Assembly (NCBI RefSeq): GCF_900168125.1
Contig: NZ_FUZF01000011.1
Span: 95,985-159,984 of the forward strand
DNA: 64,000 nt
Origin: Sphingobacterium nematocida
Lineage (GTDB): Bacteria; Bacteroidota; Bacteroidia; Sphingobacteriales; Sphingobacteriaceae
Direction of reading: 5' to 3'
Below, one piece after another: positions 53,764 to 63,306 of the stretch (positions within the stretch are counted from its first letter, which is position 1; every line of letters begins with the position of its first letter). The translations under genes and the position numbers were made by a program. The notes beneath the pieces are model-generated. The model did no database searches and was not told where the DNA came from. It saw only the letters and a program-made list of their open reading frames with translations.

Positions 53764-54939
53764 TCACTTCATGACGGTGATCTTCCTCCCTTCGATTTTG
53801 AAATGTACACTGCCTGTGAGCTTTAGCTTATCCAACACCTTGCTGATCGCATCGTAACGGGATACGCCTCCCCCATAGCGCTTGGTCTGGTCAACACCTG
53901 GGGCATAGACCACCTCCACGTCATACCAGCGCTCAATCTTCTGCATAATGCTGTACAGCGGCTCGTCGTCAAACATCAGGTATCCATTCTTCCAAGCGAT
54001 TGCCTGCTCGACGTCTACTTCGCGAATACGGATTTGTCCTTCTTTTAATACAGATTGTTGGTTGGGCTTCAGGATGCTATTATTGACCCGTACGGATCCC
54101 TCGACCAAGGTGGTAAGGGTGGTCTCCTCATTGTGATAACTACTGACATTGAAATGTGTACCCAAGACCTCGATCTTTTGCTGTGCACTCAGTACAATAA
54201 AGGGATGCTGCTTATCCTTAGCTACCTCGAAATACGCCTCACCCGACAGGCTGACCTCTCTATTTTTGAGGTTCACAAAACTGTTGGGATAGCGCAAGGT
54301 GGATTCGGCATTGAGTATGACTTTGCTACCATCTGGTAAAGTCAACCGATACTGTCCTCCTCGCGGTGTTTGCAGCGTAGCGTATTGTATATCCTTAGTT
54401 GCATCCAATATTTTTCTACCATCGGAATAACTCAACTCTGATCCGCTGGCAATGACACCATCCTGATCTGCCGAAAGCTCAATGAGGGTTCCATTGGATA
54501 ACGTGATAGTCGCCCGATTGCCACCCGGAGCTACATCATCGCCATATATGCTAGTAAGCTTGGGTACTTGTGCTACCTGACTGGTGTTATACAGATATAT
54601 CCCAGTAATTGAAAAGAAAAAGAGAACAGCCGCAGCTGCATACCACCATTTGAAAGGTTTAGCTTTCTGTGAGGGATTGATCTTCTGTTCCAGCTCCTTG
54701 CCTATCCGTGCCACACTATTGCGGACTTCTTCCTGATCTACGACATCGAGTATCGGTTTCTCAAACTGCTGCTCGATTAATTCGCGCAACTGCTCAGAGT
54801 CTTCATCGAGCTTGAAGTACGCTAATAGCGTATCCAAGTCCTCTTCGGAATACCTTCCTTCCAGATACCGCTGGAATAAATGGTTTATATAGGGGTTATG
54901 CGCTTCCAAAATCATCGGTTTTTTGTAGCTAATATCCAT
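53764..54939 (-). CDS. FecR family anti-sigma/sigma-regulator protein
   Basis: The protein has the full FecR layout: an N-terminal cytoplasmic helix region (FQRYLEGRYSEEDLDTLLAYF), a transmembrane helix (WWYAAAAVLFFFSITGIYLY, about 95-115), the FecR periplasmic domain with YATLQTPRGGQYRLTLPDGSKV, and a DUF4974 C-terminus (GSVHFKIEGRKITVMK). FecR passes a TonB-transporter signal to an ECF sigma factor. No sigma gene is next to it; the nearest candidate is at 38797-39396. I start at 54939. Confidence 0.9.
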   Translation of the reverse strand: MDISYKKPMILEAHNPYINHLFQRYLEGRYSEEDLDTLLAYFKLDEDSEQLRELIEQQFEKPILDVVDQEEVRNSVARIGKELEQKINPSQKAKPFKWWYAAAAVLFFFSITGIYLYNTSQVAQVPKLTSIYGDDVAPGGNRATITLSNGTLIELSADQDGVIASGSELSYSDGRKILDATKDIQYATLQTPRGGQYRLTLPDGSKVILNAESTLRYPNSFVNLKNREVSLSGEAYFEVAKDKQHPFIVLSAQQKIEVLGTHFNVSSYHNEETTLTTLVEGSVRVNNSILKPNQQSVLKEGQIRIREVDVEQAIAWKNGYLMFDDEPLYSIMQKIERWYDVEVVYAPGVDQTKRYGGGVSRYDAISKVLDKLKLTGSVHFKIEGRKITVMK

Positions 54940-54963
54940 AAGCGGAGAAAAGTAGTGAGCCAA

Positions 54964-55413
54964 AATGTGAAAAAGTTAAAATTTAAAGAAACAGGCATCT
55001 AGCTATTTTATTTATCACCAAAATTCAGGCACTTATCAGGCCAAAACAGGCATCTGTGTAAATCTATTAGGTTTTATGAAAAGCTTTACACATCTTCAAA
55101 TTTTTAAGCACAATACAGTTACCACCGTATGTTTTCAAAATGTGCTTAAATGAGGGACATCATTCAAACCAATGAAAATAGGCTGATCCACCAATTTGGT
55201 GGGGCAGCAAGCTTCCTATATAACGAAATATGATTTATAGAGAATCCAAACTGATCCGAATACGGGATGATTTTCTGCTCATCCTTTATTTTGAAAAAAG
55301 AACACAAACGACAAAACCAATTTACAAGGGAAAGGTGGCTTTTGCCTAGCAGTCCGGTACAGGCCGCCTTCTCTATTGTATCTGGAAACAACAACTTTTA
55401 TTCCTGAACAATC
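54964..55413 (+). other. Intergenic stretch upstream of fecR and the Crp/Fnr gene
   Basis: No gene is supported. This is where an ECF sigma gene would normally sit for the FecR, and none is present. A small minus-strand frame at 55164-55394 lacks coding character. Confidence 0.5.
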
Positions 55414-56097
55414 ATGGAAACAACACAGAATCAAGCTGCCCGGATTTTGACAAACCATCTGGGCAAATTTGGTACGGTACTACCACTGCACAAAGATTGG
55501 ATCGAGCAGCATACCACCTATAAACTCTACCCCAAGAACACCTATATACATGAAGAAGGATCAACTGCGGAGCAGGTATTTTACATCTGCTCGGGCATGC
55601 TAGCTCGGGTACGGTATGAAGAAGATCCGAAGACCAAAAATCTCAAAAGGCAGATATTCTCCATAGGTCTCCCACAGATGGGGATGCTCTCCACCGAGCA
55701 CCTGTATACGAAGAGTCCCAATATAGGGCATATCATCACGCTACGTCCCAGCCTAGTCGTCAGCATTCCCTATGCTAAACTGAAGGCGCTAAAGGAGAAT
55801 GACCAGCTTTTTAATGCGTTGATGGCAGCGCTATCCAACAAAAAGAAACGACAGCTGAGCAAACTGCGCCGCATCGCCATGATCAAAGATCCGGCATCCA
55901 TCTATATAGAGTTTACAAAGATATTCCCCGACCTGAACCAAATCCTCCTGCAGGAAGAAAAACAGGATCTGTTGCAGATATCGCGCAGTACGATCTGTCG
56001 TACCAATCGCTTTATGGTGACAGGCCGCAACCAACGTAAAGATTGTGTCCCCAAGGGACGCAGGCGGGGTAAAAAAAAGCAGCGACCTTTGAAATGA
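55414..56097 (+). CDS. Crp/Fnr-type regulator with basic C-terminal tail
   Basis: The 227-residue protein has a cyclic-nucleotide-binding-like beta-roll (HKDWIEQHTTYKLYPKNTYIHEEG, QVFYICSGMLARV) and a C-terminal helix-turn-helix-like segment (EEKQDLLQISRSTICRTNR). The last 28 residues are unusually basic (RKDCVPKGRRRGKKKQRP) and look unlike a normal winged-helix end, so a frame change near 56020 is possible. It lies between the two SusC-SusD modules and may control one of them. Confidence 0.75.
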   Translation: METTQNQAARILTNHLGKFGTVLPLHKDWIEQHTTYKLYPKNTYIHEEGSTAEQVFYICSGMLARVRYEEDPKTKNLKRQIFSIGLPQMGMLSTEHLYTKSPNIGHIITLRPSLVVSIPYAKLKALKENDQLFNALMAALSNKKKRQLSKLRRIAMIKDPASIYIEFTKIFPDLNQILLQEEKQDLLQISRSTICRTNRFMVTGRNQRKDCVPKGRRRGKKKQRPLK

Positions 56098-56313
56098 AAA
56101 CATATAGTACAGGTAACATGAAACACAAACAACAACATCCTATGAAATTTGCGGTATTCCCGGGTAGGGCTATACCCTTCCGATACATCGGAACCGGTAG
56201 GCCCCAAAATCCCAGACCATCGTGGTATGCCACGCAACTAACAAAACAATCATCTATTTTAAAACAAATTAGGTATGTCTAAAATTTAGACAACCGCACC
56301 AAATAATTACAAT

Positions 56314-56739
56314 ATGGAAACTTTAAAAAGTAACTGGTTAGCAACTTCTTTATTATCTATTCTATTTTTAGTACTGGTATTATTTGTAGCGAACGCTACA
56401 GAGTCTAAAGAAACACCTAAAAAAGAAAAGGCCTTAACGACGGTAGTATTTCGATACACCCCTCCAGCGACCGATCCATACACGGAGGCAAATGTAAAGA
56501 ACACGGCAAACTGGACACCGGCGCTATCGGCATGCCCAACTCCAACAGGTACGGAGGATGCTCCTTGTTCAATAGCTGTACCTCTTGCGAATACGGTAGG
56601 TGGAAACGGATTACAGATAGACCCTTTAAAAGTCAGCATACAGACGGAAGAAAGTAAAGACGAGGACACACATAGAGTGATGGAAGCTAGTGATGAGGAA
56701 GAATATCAAAGTCCAATTAACAAAACGCTCACACCATAA
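56314..56739 (+). CDS. Small exported protein with two cysteines, 141 aa (DUF6520-like)
   Basis: The N-terminus is a strong hydrophobic helix (SLLSILFLVLVLFVANA) that acts as a signal or anchor. The mature part carries FRYTPPATDPYTEANVKN, then W67 and a C74...C85 pair (SACP and APCS), a layout similar to other DUF6520-like proteins. The C-terminal third is acidic and polar (QTEESKDEDTHR). It faces the second SusD-SusC operon across a terminator, in the same arrangement as the DUF6520 gene and the first. Confidence 0.65.
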   Translation: METLKSNWLATSLLSILFLVLVLFVANATESKETPKKEKALTTVVFRYTPPATDPYTEANVKNTANWTPALSACPTPTGTEDAPCSIAVPLANTVGGNGLQIDPLKVSIQTEESKDEDTHRVMEASDEEEYQSPINKTLTP

Positions 56740-56760
56740 GTAGTAGATCGATTATTAAAC

Positions 56761-56794
56761 AAAGCGGTTCGGATGATGATCCGAACCGCTTTTA
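56761..56794. terminator. Bidirectional terminator
   Basis: A 14-bp arm AAAGCGGTTCGGAT (56761-56774) pairs with ATCCGAACCGCTTT (56779-56792) around a 4-base loop, between the small exported protein and the convergent SusD gene. Confidence 0.8.
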
Positions 56795-56795
56795 G

Positions 56796-58139
56796 CTACT
56801 GTATAAAACTCACCAAATCAGTAGGTATGGGTACCAACGCACGCTTATCATTTGGAAGTAACTGATAGAGCTGTCCGTCTACTTTTCTGGTTACAATAAT
56901 CTGATATCCCTCCTTATTAAGCCGCTTGATATCCGTAAGCCTTAATCCTCTGAAAAGTAAAGTTTTTCGTCGCTCCAATAATATAATTTGTAGCGCAGCT
57001 GCTTTGCTATCTGCCGTAAGCGGTACGAAGACCGAATTACGATTAAACCGGTAACTTAGTAAATGATTGAGCACCTGCATGGCATCAACCACCTTTTCTT
57101 CTCTAGCAAGACACTCTGCCTTGATTAAGTAAAGTTCATCAGAAGCTATACCTGAAAAAAAACGACTATTGGAATAACTGCCTTTGAACTGATAATATCC
57201 TTGTGTAGCGCGTAAAAAGGCTTGCTTACGAAGATCTGTGTCTTGGTAAGTCAGAACCAAATTGCTATCTACACGCCCTCCCCTGCCACCATTATAGAAC
57301 GCTGCCTGTGAACTGTTCATATCGGAATGAAAAATAACTTCCCTATTATATCGGTCAAAAGTCTGCGTACGGGTCAAAAAAACGCCATCACTGGTTTTAT
57401 TATAGTCCATCAAATCAGACTTTAGCTTTAAAGCCTCCGATGCATGATAACCTGCTTTTTCATAAAGACGCATGGATAAATAAGCGCGTGCCAACAATCC
57501 ATGTACTGCTGCCTGAGACGGTTGTGTAGACACTGCAGCTACAGCGGGTAACAACGGAAGCGCTGCTTCTGCATCAGTAATAACCTTATAATAACCATCT
57601 TGGACAGAAGAACGCACACTAGGTGTATTAAAATCTGTATCTTCTTTTAATACAATACCGAGTTCGCTGGAAGCCGTCTCTGCATCATAGGCTGGTGAAA
57701 AGGCCCACAGCAGCTGCTGGAAATAATAGGATCTGTAAAACAATGCAGCTCCTTTTACTTTATCATAGGTCTCGCCATTCTCCGAGTTACGACCGATCTT
57801 TTGTAAACCTTCTAAACAATAATTAGCATTATAAATGGGCTGATACCCATTGGACCAATCGTTTGGATGGTTGTAAATTAATATATCCCATAGGTAGATA
57901 CGTCGACCTTTATCGTCTAATGCGGCAAAATTTCCCGGAAGCATAAAGTAATCATCCGACCAATTTTCAACCATGGTAGGTGTTCGTTCTTGATTCATGC
58001 GGACAGCATCATTCAACAAAGCCTGCAGATCATCAAGCTGCACCGGCACGGCACGGCTATTGTTGCCCTTGAGGTCGAGGTAGTGTTGGCAGGACGAAAA
58101 GGCAACTAACAAGAGAATTGTATAAAATATCTTTTTCAT
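56796..58139 (-). CDS. SusD/RagB family outer-membrane lipoprotein
   Basis: The 447-residue protein has a lipobox (A-F-S-S-C at residue 17), the ELNNSRAVP-like early region, TPR-like helices, and the C-terminal LLPNDKRALVPIPT segment. It is the second SusD of the window, and it follows its SusC by about 240 bases rather than 10, so a separate or processed transcript is possible. Substrate unknown. Confidence 0.9.
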   Translation of the reverse strand: MKKIFYTILLLVAFSSCQHYLDLKGNNSRAVPVQLDDLQALLNDAVRMNQERTPTMVENWSDDYFMLPGNFAALDDKGRRIYLWDILIYNHPNDWSNGYQPIYNANYCLEGLQKIGRNSENGETYDKVKGAALFYRSYYFQQLLWAFSPAYDAETASSELGIVLKEDTDFNTPSVRSSVQDGYYKVITDAEAALPLLPAVAAVSTQPSQAAVHGLLARAYLSMRLYEKAGYHASEALKLKSDLMDYNKTSDGVFLTRTQTFDRYNREVIFHSDMNSSQAAFYNGGRGGRVDSNLVLTYQDTDLRKQAFLRATQGYYQFKGSYSNSRFFSGIASDELYLIKAECLAREEKVVDAMQVLNHLLSYRFNRNSVFVPLTADSKAAALQIILLERRKTLLFRGLRLTDIKRLNKEGYQIIVTRKVDGQLYQLLPNDKRALVPIPTDLVSFIQ

Positions 58140-58380
58140 ATAGATTAATTATTAAAATGTATCATGCGCTTCTAAGCCAGCGCGGGGCACCAAACTTTTG
58201 CTTGATCAAAAGTTTACAAAAATCAAGACTGGGGTACTGTTACGCTAAAAGCAGTTTAAAGTCCGGAATGTATTTGAGCCGTTGCGCTCTGCTTCACTTC
58301 TTAAATCCATTCTTATCGGACTTCTTCTGCTTTCTTGACGCGACAGAACCCAAGGTCATATCTCCTTTATCAAAATCATA

Positions 58381-61300
58381 TTAAAACTGTGCATTGATTC
58401 CAATGGTATACGTTTGTGATGGACGTGTGCTATACGGATAATCGGGATCGAGTTCATGTTTATTCGCTCGCCAAATGATACCGAGATCGGAGGCATTCAG
58501 AAACACACGGGTGGATTTGGGCATATATTTCGACTTGCTTTTAAACTGGTAGGACAGGTTGACAAATTGCAAACGTATATGGTCTCCCTTCTCAACTAAA
58601 ACATCGCTCAAAGCATAAAAATTATCGCGGCCGCTCGTGATCGTAGATTCAAATGCCGGTACATCGGTTTTCCACTCATCACCGGGTTGCTGCCAACGCA
58701 ACGCATAGTCGGCATGTCCGTACCCTCTATTGATGAGTGCTTCATAATGTATAGATTGACGTCTGAAATAATAGCCCGTACGGTACGTAACGTTAAAAGA
58801 TAACCCGATATTAGCATAGCTAAACTCATTCCGCCAAGCTCCAAAAATAAAAGGTACTGCGGAGCCGATATATCGGGCATTGTTCGGGTCACCGTGCTGA
58901 CGTACATCTGCCCGAATATCTTGGTACGCTATACTCTTCTCCCCGTTCAGATAGCCCTGCGGATTACCTTTATCATCGAGGCCTGCCCAACGGTAGCCTC
59001 CCAAAGCGTAGAGTGGCATACCTTCAATAGGATTAATGGCCGAACCATCTCTCTCGATCAAACGATCTATATCCGAGCGTTGTTGCGTAGATGTAAGCTG
59101 ATATCGCTTTGTCTTATTGCTGTTATAGTTAAAAATAAAATAACTTCCCCAGTGGAGTCGGCCTCGCAAGGGTATAATATTCAACTGCATATCAATACCT
59201 CTACCAGCTAAATCTGCCGTATTCATCATTACTGTGGGGTTTACACCCCATGTGGTATAGTCGAATAATGCAGACCCATAGAGATCGGTCGAAGATTTCC
59301 AATAATACTCGACGGTACCGGATACTCGGCTTTGCAGCATCTTAAAATCCAAACCTATATTCAGCTGCCGTACCTGCTCCCATCGTAAAGATGGATTATT
59401 GAGCGAACCTACACGCGCTGTGCGCAGTGAGCCTAAAGCAGCCTCACCATTACTATATGCCGCTATAGGAAGCGCCGTACGGCTCAGGTCTACATTGCCG
59501 GAATAGCCCAACGTACTGCGCAACTTCAGATGATCTATAAAATCAACCTTGAAAAAGGATTCCTTAGAAAGTTCCCAACCGAGACCTATAGACCAAAGTG
59601 GTTTCCACTTGGCATTGGTTGTCAATCCGTAAATATTGGACCCGTCGCGCCTTAAGCTGCCACTCAGTGAATAGCGATCTTTATAACTGTAATAGGCGTT
59701 CCCATACAAACTGACAAATCGATTAACGATATCTGCATCGGTCTGTGATCCACCCGGAATAAGCGCTATCCCTGCGGGTTGTAAAGCATAGGCGGTACTA
59801 TGATTGACCGCAACCCGCGACAAGGGATCGTGATTATATCCATAGATCCACATTTGTTGTGAACCACTCTTTACTTCGCGCACCTCAAAACCCAACATGC
59901 TACTAATATGATGCTTACGCCAAGCCTTGTTAAAGTTGGCTTGTGTACGAAACTGTTGTGAACCAAGGGATCGATCCTGAAGAATCAGTCTATCGCCTAG
60001 CGGTACAGGGTAACTAAGACTGCCTGTCTGCGGATTGACCTGTGTAAAACGGTTGATAAGATCACGCATCACGAAGCTATTACGATCATGAACTGTCTCA
60101 GCATCCAGTCTTTGCTGTTGGTACTGATAGTATGCATTCAGACCAAGTCCCTGAATAGGCCGTGCCTCCAACTGAAAGCTACCGATGAGCTCATGAACAC
60201 CTTGAGAAAACTGTTGTAGATCGCGTTCGGCAATAGGGTAATACCGCCAGTCCTGCAAACGTCCGCCACCAGCCGTATCGAGGAATATCGAACTAAATCC
60301 CGTATAGACTGCAGCAGGAAGTCCTTGCTGGTCGTAAAGCGATATATAAGGAACATTGCTACGGCTACCCACGCGACGCAGCTCATCTACGGTGGGGACC
60401 GCCCCATTATTTGCAGATCTGGCATTAACCTGTGCATCTACCGTTGACGACAACCATGGCGTAATCTTCAAGCTGTTGGATAACCTTAAATTAATCCGCT
60501 TAGACCTGTTGGAATACGTATCATTATCTTGGTTAAGATTGGCACCCAAATTCCAATGCTGGGTGCCCGACCCACCACGGATACCCAGTGCGTATTGTTG
60601 GGTACTACCCCGTTTTAGGAAAGCCTGTTGGTACTGTTTTAAAAAATCACTTTGCTCATATCCCCGAATACGTGATTCGGCCTCGACAGTGCTGAGCATA
60701 CCTTTTTCTTGTCTATACAATATATCGACAACGGGACTTAATGCCGGATACTCCAGACTCTGAATATCTGCCTTAAATACTCCTCTATCATAAAGTAAAC
60801 GTTCAACAGCAATATAATCCTTATTGTCCATGGTACGTAATGGCGACAGATCGGGTATTGCTGTAATCATCGTACTAGCTCGTACATCGATCTGCACAGG
60901 CTGATTGAACCGACCGCGTTTGCTGGTGATGACGATGACACCATTGCCACCTCGGGCACCATAGATGGAGGTCGCCGAAGCATCCTTAAGGATGGTCACC
61001 GACTCGATATCATCGGGATTGATATTGTCGATATCGCCCTCGTAGACAAAATTGTCCAATACGATCAGCGGATCCAGTGGCCCATTTATGGTGCTGTGCC
61101 CACGCACCATGATATTGGTCTTGTTCTGTGGGTTGCTATTGTTCTTGCCGACGTTGAAACTCAGTCCATTGGTCACGCCATTAAGGCGTTGCAAGATATT
61201 TGTACCGTTCTGCATCTGTAGCATATCCTTGTTGATGACCGTCACGGAGCCATTGACTTCATTAGGTCTGAGACTTTGGTAGCCTGTATGGACCAGCACC

Positions 61301-61614
61301 TCCTCAATCTGCTGCTCGGCCGATTGGAGGATGATAGGTATAGTGCTTTCGATTTGGCCTACCGCCACGCGCTGTGTGATATAACCTATACGGCTAATGG
61401 TCAGGGTATCGGGTAGCGCGACCTGCAAGGTAAAGCGACCGTCCTTGTCTGTAGCAATCTCGTTGCCTGTTTTCAAACTGCGTATCGAAACAGCACGAAC
61501 GGCACGGTTTTCGACATCCACAACCAGCCCTTTGCTAATGGTGGTCTTCTGCTGTCCTATTCCCAGAATAGGACAGAGCAGAAATAGGTAGATAATAAAT
61601 AATATTTTGTTCAT
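58381..61614 (-). CDS. SusC/RagA TonB-dependent outer-membrane transporter
   Basis: The 1077-residue protein has a signal peptide (NKILFIIYLFLLCPILGIG), a carboxypeptidase-regulatory-like domain (GLVVDVENRAVRAVSIRSL) and the plug (NPDDIESVTILKDASATSIYGARGGNGVIVI). The barrel ends in INAQF, with its C-terminal phenylalanine. Unlike the first SusC it has no STN domain, so it is not predicted to signal through FecR. I start at 61614 because the upstream in-frame start at 61788 reads into the neighbouring gene. Confidence 0.93.
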   Translation of the reverse strand: MNKILFIIYLFLLCPILGIGQQKTTISKGLVVDVENRAVRAVSIRSLKTGNEIATDKDGRFTLQVALPDTLTISRIGYITQRVAVGQIESTIPIILQSAEQQIEEVLVHTGYQSLRPNEVNGSVTVINKDMLQMQNGTNILQRLNGVTNGLSFNVGKNNSNPQNKTNIMVRGHSTINGPLDPLIVLDNFVYEGDIDNINPDDIESVTILKDASATSIYGARGGNGVIVITSKRGRFNQPVQIDVRASTMITAIPDLSPLRTMDNKDYIAVERLLYDRGVFKADIQSLEYPALSPVVDILYRQEKGMLSTVEAESRIRGYEQSDFLKQYQQAFLKRGSTQQYALGIRGGSGTQHWNLGANLNQDNDTYSNRSKRINLRLSNSLKITPWLSSTVDAQVNARSANNGAVPTVDELRRVGSRSNVPYISLYDQQGLPAAVYTGFSSIFLDTAGGGRLQDWRYYPIAERDLQQFSQGVHELIGSFQLEARPIQGLGLNAYYQYQQQRLDAETVHDRNSFVMRDLINRFTQVNPQTGSLSYPVPLGDRLILQDRSLGSQQFRTQANFNKAWRKHHISSMLGFEVREVKSGSQQMWIYGYNHDPLSRVAVNHSTAYALQPAGIALIPGGSQTDADIVNRFVSLYGNAYYSYKDRYSLSGSLRRDGSNIYGLTTNAKWKPLWSIGLGWELSKESFFKVDFIDHLKLRSTLGYSGNVDLSRTALPIAAYSNGEAALGSLRTARVGSLNNPSLRWEQVRQLNIGLDFKMLQSRVSGTVEYYWKSSTDLYGSALFDYTTWGVNPTVMMNTADLAGRGIDMQLNIIPLRGRLHWGSYFIFNYNSNKTKRYQLTSTQQRSDIDRLIERDGSAINPIEGMPLYALGGYRWAGLDDKGNPQGYLNGEKSIAYQDIRADVRQHGDPNNARYIGSAVPFIFGAWRNEFSYANIGLSFNVTYRTGYYFRRQSIHYEALINRGYGHADYALRWQQPGDEWKTDVPAFESTITSGRDNFYALSDVLVEKGDHIRLQFVNLSYQFKSKSKYMPKSTRVFLNASDLGIIWRANKHELDPDYPYSTRPSQTYTIGINAQF

Positions 61615-61627
61615 AATTGGTTTGTTT

Positions 61628-62431
61628 TTAATGTGCAATCGGTTTCCACTGTGCATAGTCTGGTATGACATCCAGCTTGCCCTCCAATAGTAAGTGGTAG
61701 TCTTCCTCTTTGAGCATACCCGCCTGCGAAATCCCGAAGAAACACCCGTCTTTGATCCAGATGGATGGCCCGAGGCTATACTTGCCATTAAAGAACAGGT
61801 GCGCCAAGATAGAAGTCGCGGGACCGATAACCTGTGTGCTTACGTATTCCTTTTTGCGTGCTTCGGGCATAGCGCGGTGTGATTCGAAAGACGCATACAG
61901 ACCGAGTAAAGTAAAATTGCTGTTCTCCTGTTTGGCTAGCGCCTCCCACTTGTTCATCGAGGCAATGCAGGGCGCACACCACTCTGTCCAGAGATCCAGA
62001 ATAATCCATGGCTTGTCCATACAGCTCCGTAGGGTAATCGTATCACGGGCGTAAGCATCATTGACCACACGCAGCGGCATATCCAATACCGCATCAGGCA
62101 GCCTCTCCCCGATCTGTATCTGAGGCAGCATGTCGGGATCTACGTTAAATAGCTCTTGCGGGAATTGGGTATAATCAACCTTAGGATATTTTGCCTGCTC
62201 TCGGGCTATAAGATTTGCGGATTGAATAGGCTTGACCGTAACCGAGCGGTATAAACTAAAGTCATATGACCGTTTAAAACCTTGGTCGGCAGTCCCGAAT
62301 TGAATTCGAGACTGCGCCAAGGCAGAACCAAACAACACACAGAATGTTATTATTAAAGCTGTAGGCAGTAGACTGTAGGCTTTAAGCTTTACACCGCTCG
62401 CACCTTTGCCAACGATAAGTTTTTTTATCAA
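61628..62431 (-). CDS. Thioredoxin-like (TlpA-type) exported protein
   Basis: The mature protein has the thioredoxin fold with W-C-A-P-C (Cys152, Cys155 by the chosen start), the later GLYASFESHRAMPEA strand and an IPDYAQW end. A hydrophobic leader (LPTALIITFCVLFGSALAQ) indicates export. The start is uncertain: the TTG at 62431 is my choice, because the ATG at 62716 adds a stretch encoded by the dispersed repeat. It lies 13 bases upstream of susC, so it is the first gene of that operon and may reduce or form disulfides of the small cysteine protein. Confidence 0.75.
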   Translation of the reverse strand: MIKKLIVGKGASGVKLKAYSLLPTALIITFCVLFGSALAQSRIQFGTADQGFKRSYDFSLYRSVTVKPIQSANLIAREQAKYPKVDYTQFPQELFNVDPDMLPQIQIGERLPDAVLDMPLRVVNDAYARDTITLRSCMDKPWIILDLWTEWCAPCIASMNKWEALAKQENSNFTLLGLYASFESHRAMPEARKKEYVSTQVIGPATSILAHLFFNGKYSLGPSIWIKDGCFFGISQAGMLKEEDYHLLLEGKLDVIPDYAQWKPIAH

Positions 62432-62442
62432 GCATAAGAGAA

Positions 62443-62600
62443 ATCTAGTAACAATACACGTCACCCTGAGCGAAACACAGTGGAGTCGAACGGGTCTAAA
62501 GATATGGCTTTTAGATCCCTCCACGTCGGTCGGGATGACGAGATAGTTTACAAACCGAGCTTGCGAGCTCACTGTAGGTAATCTGTCATTTTCTATTGGG
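62443..62600 (+). repeat. Dispersed repeat copy
   Basis: About 62518-62591 matches the repeat at about 26065-26138 (GAGCTTGCGAGCTCAC and the neighbouring segments) in the same orientation. Because it encodes an open frame in phase with the TlpA-type gene, it would appear as an N-terminal extension of that protein in automatic annotation. Confidence 0.65.
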
Positions 62601-62716
62601 CGATTCGAAAGGTCTTTGTCACGGAAACTTGTCCCGATTTTGTATCGGGATAACTTTGTTACTTTGTCACTCTGTCCTTTGGGCAGTCCTCTCCCACCCC
62701 TAAAAAATTGTTTCAT

Positions 62717-63025
62717 TTTTTAAGATTTTAAGTAAATTTTAGCAACATGTAAAAGGTTCCAATTGCGCGCTATTGGTTACATCCACAGGTTACTGATAAA
62801 TAAAAAATTGATTCTTGAAGTCGGAAGGCTCTTCTTTAGGTTTTATACTTGGTTGCTGAGGTTTATAATGGAGCACTTTACCGAGCAGTGCAGACAATCC
62901 GCCTACATCTTGCCCCGAGCTACTCAGGTGCAGAGATAATGTTTTTGAGAAGTTCTCGTTTTGCTTTCATTATAGCTTCGTAAGTTTATAATACTTTATT
63001 AAGCTTTAGAGGAATATATAATGTA
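62717..63025 (+). other. Intergenic stretch
   Basis: No gene, hairpin or promoter is evident. The segment is AT-rich with no coding character. Confidence 0.4.
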
Positions 63026-63195
63026 GGCTCCCTCTGTACGCTCGACACCCCCTAGGAGAGGTAGAAGCAAAGCTTCTAAGCATGTGTACAGAGAGAGCCC
63101 ACATATTGAAATCAAAGATACAATATTGTGGGCATTTTCTCACTGCCGCTTCACATGCTTTAGATTTCCTAGGTCCGTCGAGCAAAGCTTCTTAG
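63026..63195. repeat. Long nested palindrome
   Basis: Inverted segments are nested: GCTCGAC (63040-63046) with GTCGAGC (63177-63183), CCTAGG (63051-63056) with CCTAGG (63168-63173), AAGCATGTG (63078-63086) with CACATGCTT (63152-63160), and GCCCACATATTG with CAATATTGTGGGC in the centre. Smaller hairpins (AGAAGC/GCTTCT, CTCTGTAC/GTACAGAG) lie in the left arm. It looks like a palindromic insertion or a structured RNA. Confidence 0.6.
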
Positions 63196-63306
63196 TTCAA
63201 AAAATGCAAGCTCACTAAATGATGAGCTTAAACAAATATACAAACTATTATTAAATAAGACAAATATGTCCTAATATTTTTCAGATTAATTAAGGAGTTT
63301 CGATTA

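Noticed and set aside
55164..55394. Minus-strand open frame in the fecR upstream region
   Set aside because: It has no sigma-factor or other domain signature and is not placed as a sigma gene would be.
61628..62716. Long form of the TlpA-type gene starting at the ATG at 62716
   Set aside because: The first 95 residues come mostly from a dispersed repeat and include a segment also seen near 26.1 kb, so a start after the repeat is more likely.
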